This document shows, in pieces, positions 5,453-5,655 of a stretch of 5,655 nucleotides of DNA. The first letter of the stretch is position 1; each line of letters opens with the position of its first letter. The translations under genes and the position numbers were made by a program. The stretch lies in contig LKMY01000131.1 of NCBI GenBank assembly GCA_001564205.1, positions 1 to 5,655 on the forward strand. Direction: 5' to 3'. Origin of the DNA: Nanohaloarchaea archaeon PL-Br10_U2g5 (GTDB lineage Archaea; Halobacteriota; Halobacteria; Halobacteriales; Haloferacaceae). The notes below the pieces were generated by a model that was not told the origin of the DNA, made no database searches, and saw only the letters and a list, made by a program, of their open reading frames with translations.

Positions 5453-5493
5453 ACGCGCGAAACCTATCACTATCTGAGGATTTCCACAGAGCC
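5443..5493 (-). repeat. Right terminal inverted repeat of the putative element
   Basis: Read inward from 5493 it starts GGCTCTGTGGAAATCCT, with TGATA at bases 25-29 and CGTGCTGAAT at bases 42-51. It is five bases longer than the left end between the two inner blocks. Confidence 0.6.
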
Positions 5494-5655
5494 GCCGGCG
5501 TCGTCGTAAAGAGCGAAGAGGCTGTATGATACCTCTCTCTTCGGACATATTGTCGAGTGAAACAGCCGGTGAATGGAGGCTGTACAGCGCTTACTGTTGT
5601 GTTACGACAACCAAGCTGGATCACTCGCAATATTTTCCAGAGCAACGCTCTTTAT
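5494..5655. other. Gene-free right edge with small palindromes
   Basis: No convincing coding region is seen. A 66-codon minus-strand frame crosses the right terminal repeat and has no recognisable motif. Visible structure: the palindrome GCTGTACAGC at 5579-5588, and a hairpin AGAGC-AAC-GCTCT at 5639-5651 followed by TTTAT at the edge. Composition is AT-richer than in the left part. The first bases, GCCGGCGTCGTCGTAA then GCGAAG, vaguely resemble the interrupted 23-bp repeat. Confidence 0.4.

Larger units (their letters stand above)
4662..5493. mobile_element. Putative 832-bp non-autonomous IS-like element carrying a methyltransferase
   Basis: The left end (4662 inward) and the inverted right end (5493 inward) both begin GGCTCTGT, share G-AAA at positions 10-13 and CCT at 15-17, and share TGATA at 25-29. 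They share a perfect CGTGCTGAAT at 36 or 41 bases inward, and a GTAT ten bases further in. Such paired ends are the hallmark of a transposable element. The termini resemble, from memory, the GGxxCTGTTG-type ends of IS6-like elements, but the family is not established. There is no transposase; the only gene is the methyltransferase, so movement would need a transposase in trans. The 8 bases outside each end, GCCAGTAT and GCCGGCGT, agree at five positions and differ only by transitions, which could be a decayed target duplication. Base composition is less GC-rich than the left flank. Confidence 0.6.

Noticed and set aside
5445..5645. Minus-strand open frame of 66 codons at the right edge
   Set aside because: No recognisable motif; it crosses the right terminal repeat, and its composition does not suggest coding. 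I looked for a transposase fragment and saw none.

Overview
The window looks like a piece of haloarchaeal chromosome. Most of it is GC-rich, the predicted proteins are acidic (many Asp and Glu, few Lys), and codons end mostly in G or C. Three genes have a TTTATA or TTTAAA box 24-30 bases upstream of the ATG, the arrangement expected for archaeal leaderless transcripts. Genus or species cannot be assigned from sequence reading alone.

Layout. Positions 1-836 (minus) hold the N-terminal part of an EamA/DMT-type membrane transporter that runs off the left edge. A 161-base divergent intergenic region with a short dyad and a 9-bp triple repeat separates it from a DUF309 gene at 998-1546 (plus). Next come a putative succinylglutamate desuccinylase/aspartoacylase-type zinc hydrolase (1663-2466, plus) and, converging on it, a small cupin (2476-2889, minus). 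A 9-bp inverted repeat spans their two stop codons. Across a compact 107-base divergent promoter region lies a site-2 protease-type intramembrane metalloprotease with a C-terminal CBS pair (2997-4175, plus), followed by a small glutaredoxin-like protein (4315-4623, plus). These appear to be separate housekeeping or accessory genes, not one operon; nearly every gene seems to have its own promoter.

The right end is different. From about 4640 the base composition is visibly less GC-rich and codon use is relaxed. An 832-bp segment, 4662-5493, starts with GGCTCTGT and ends with the inverted copy of it. The two ends also share TGATA and CGTGCTGAAT blocks at matching inner positions. Between them lies one gene, a SAM-dependent methyltransferase (complement 4764-5372) with its own TATA box, and no transposase. 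I read this as a non-autonomous, insertion-sequence-like element carrying a methyltransferase as passenger. It cuts into a 23-bp tandem repeat at the end of the glutaredoxin-like gene, and a decayed 8-bp target duplication is possible. This is the most interesting part of the window.

The last 162 bases (5494-5655) hold no gene that I can support. They contain small palindromes and may lead into another mobile or accessory region.
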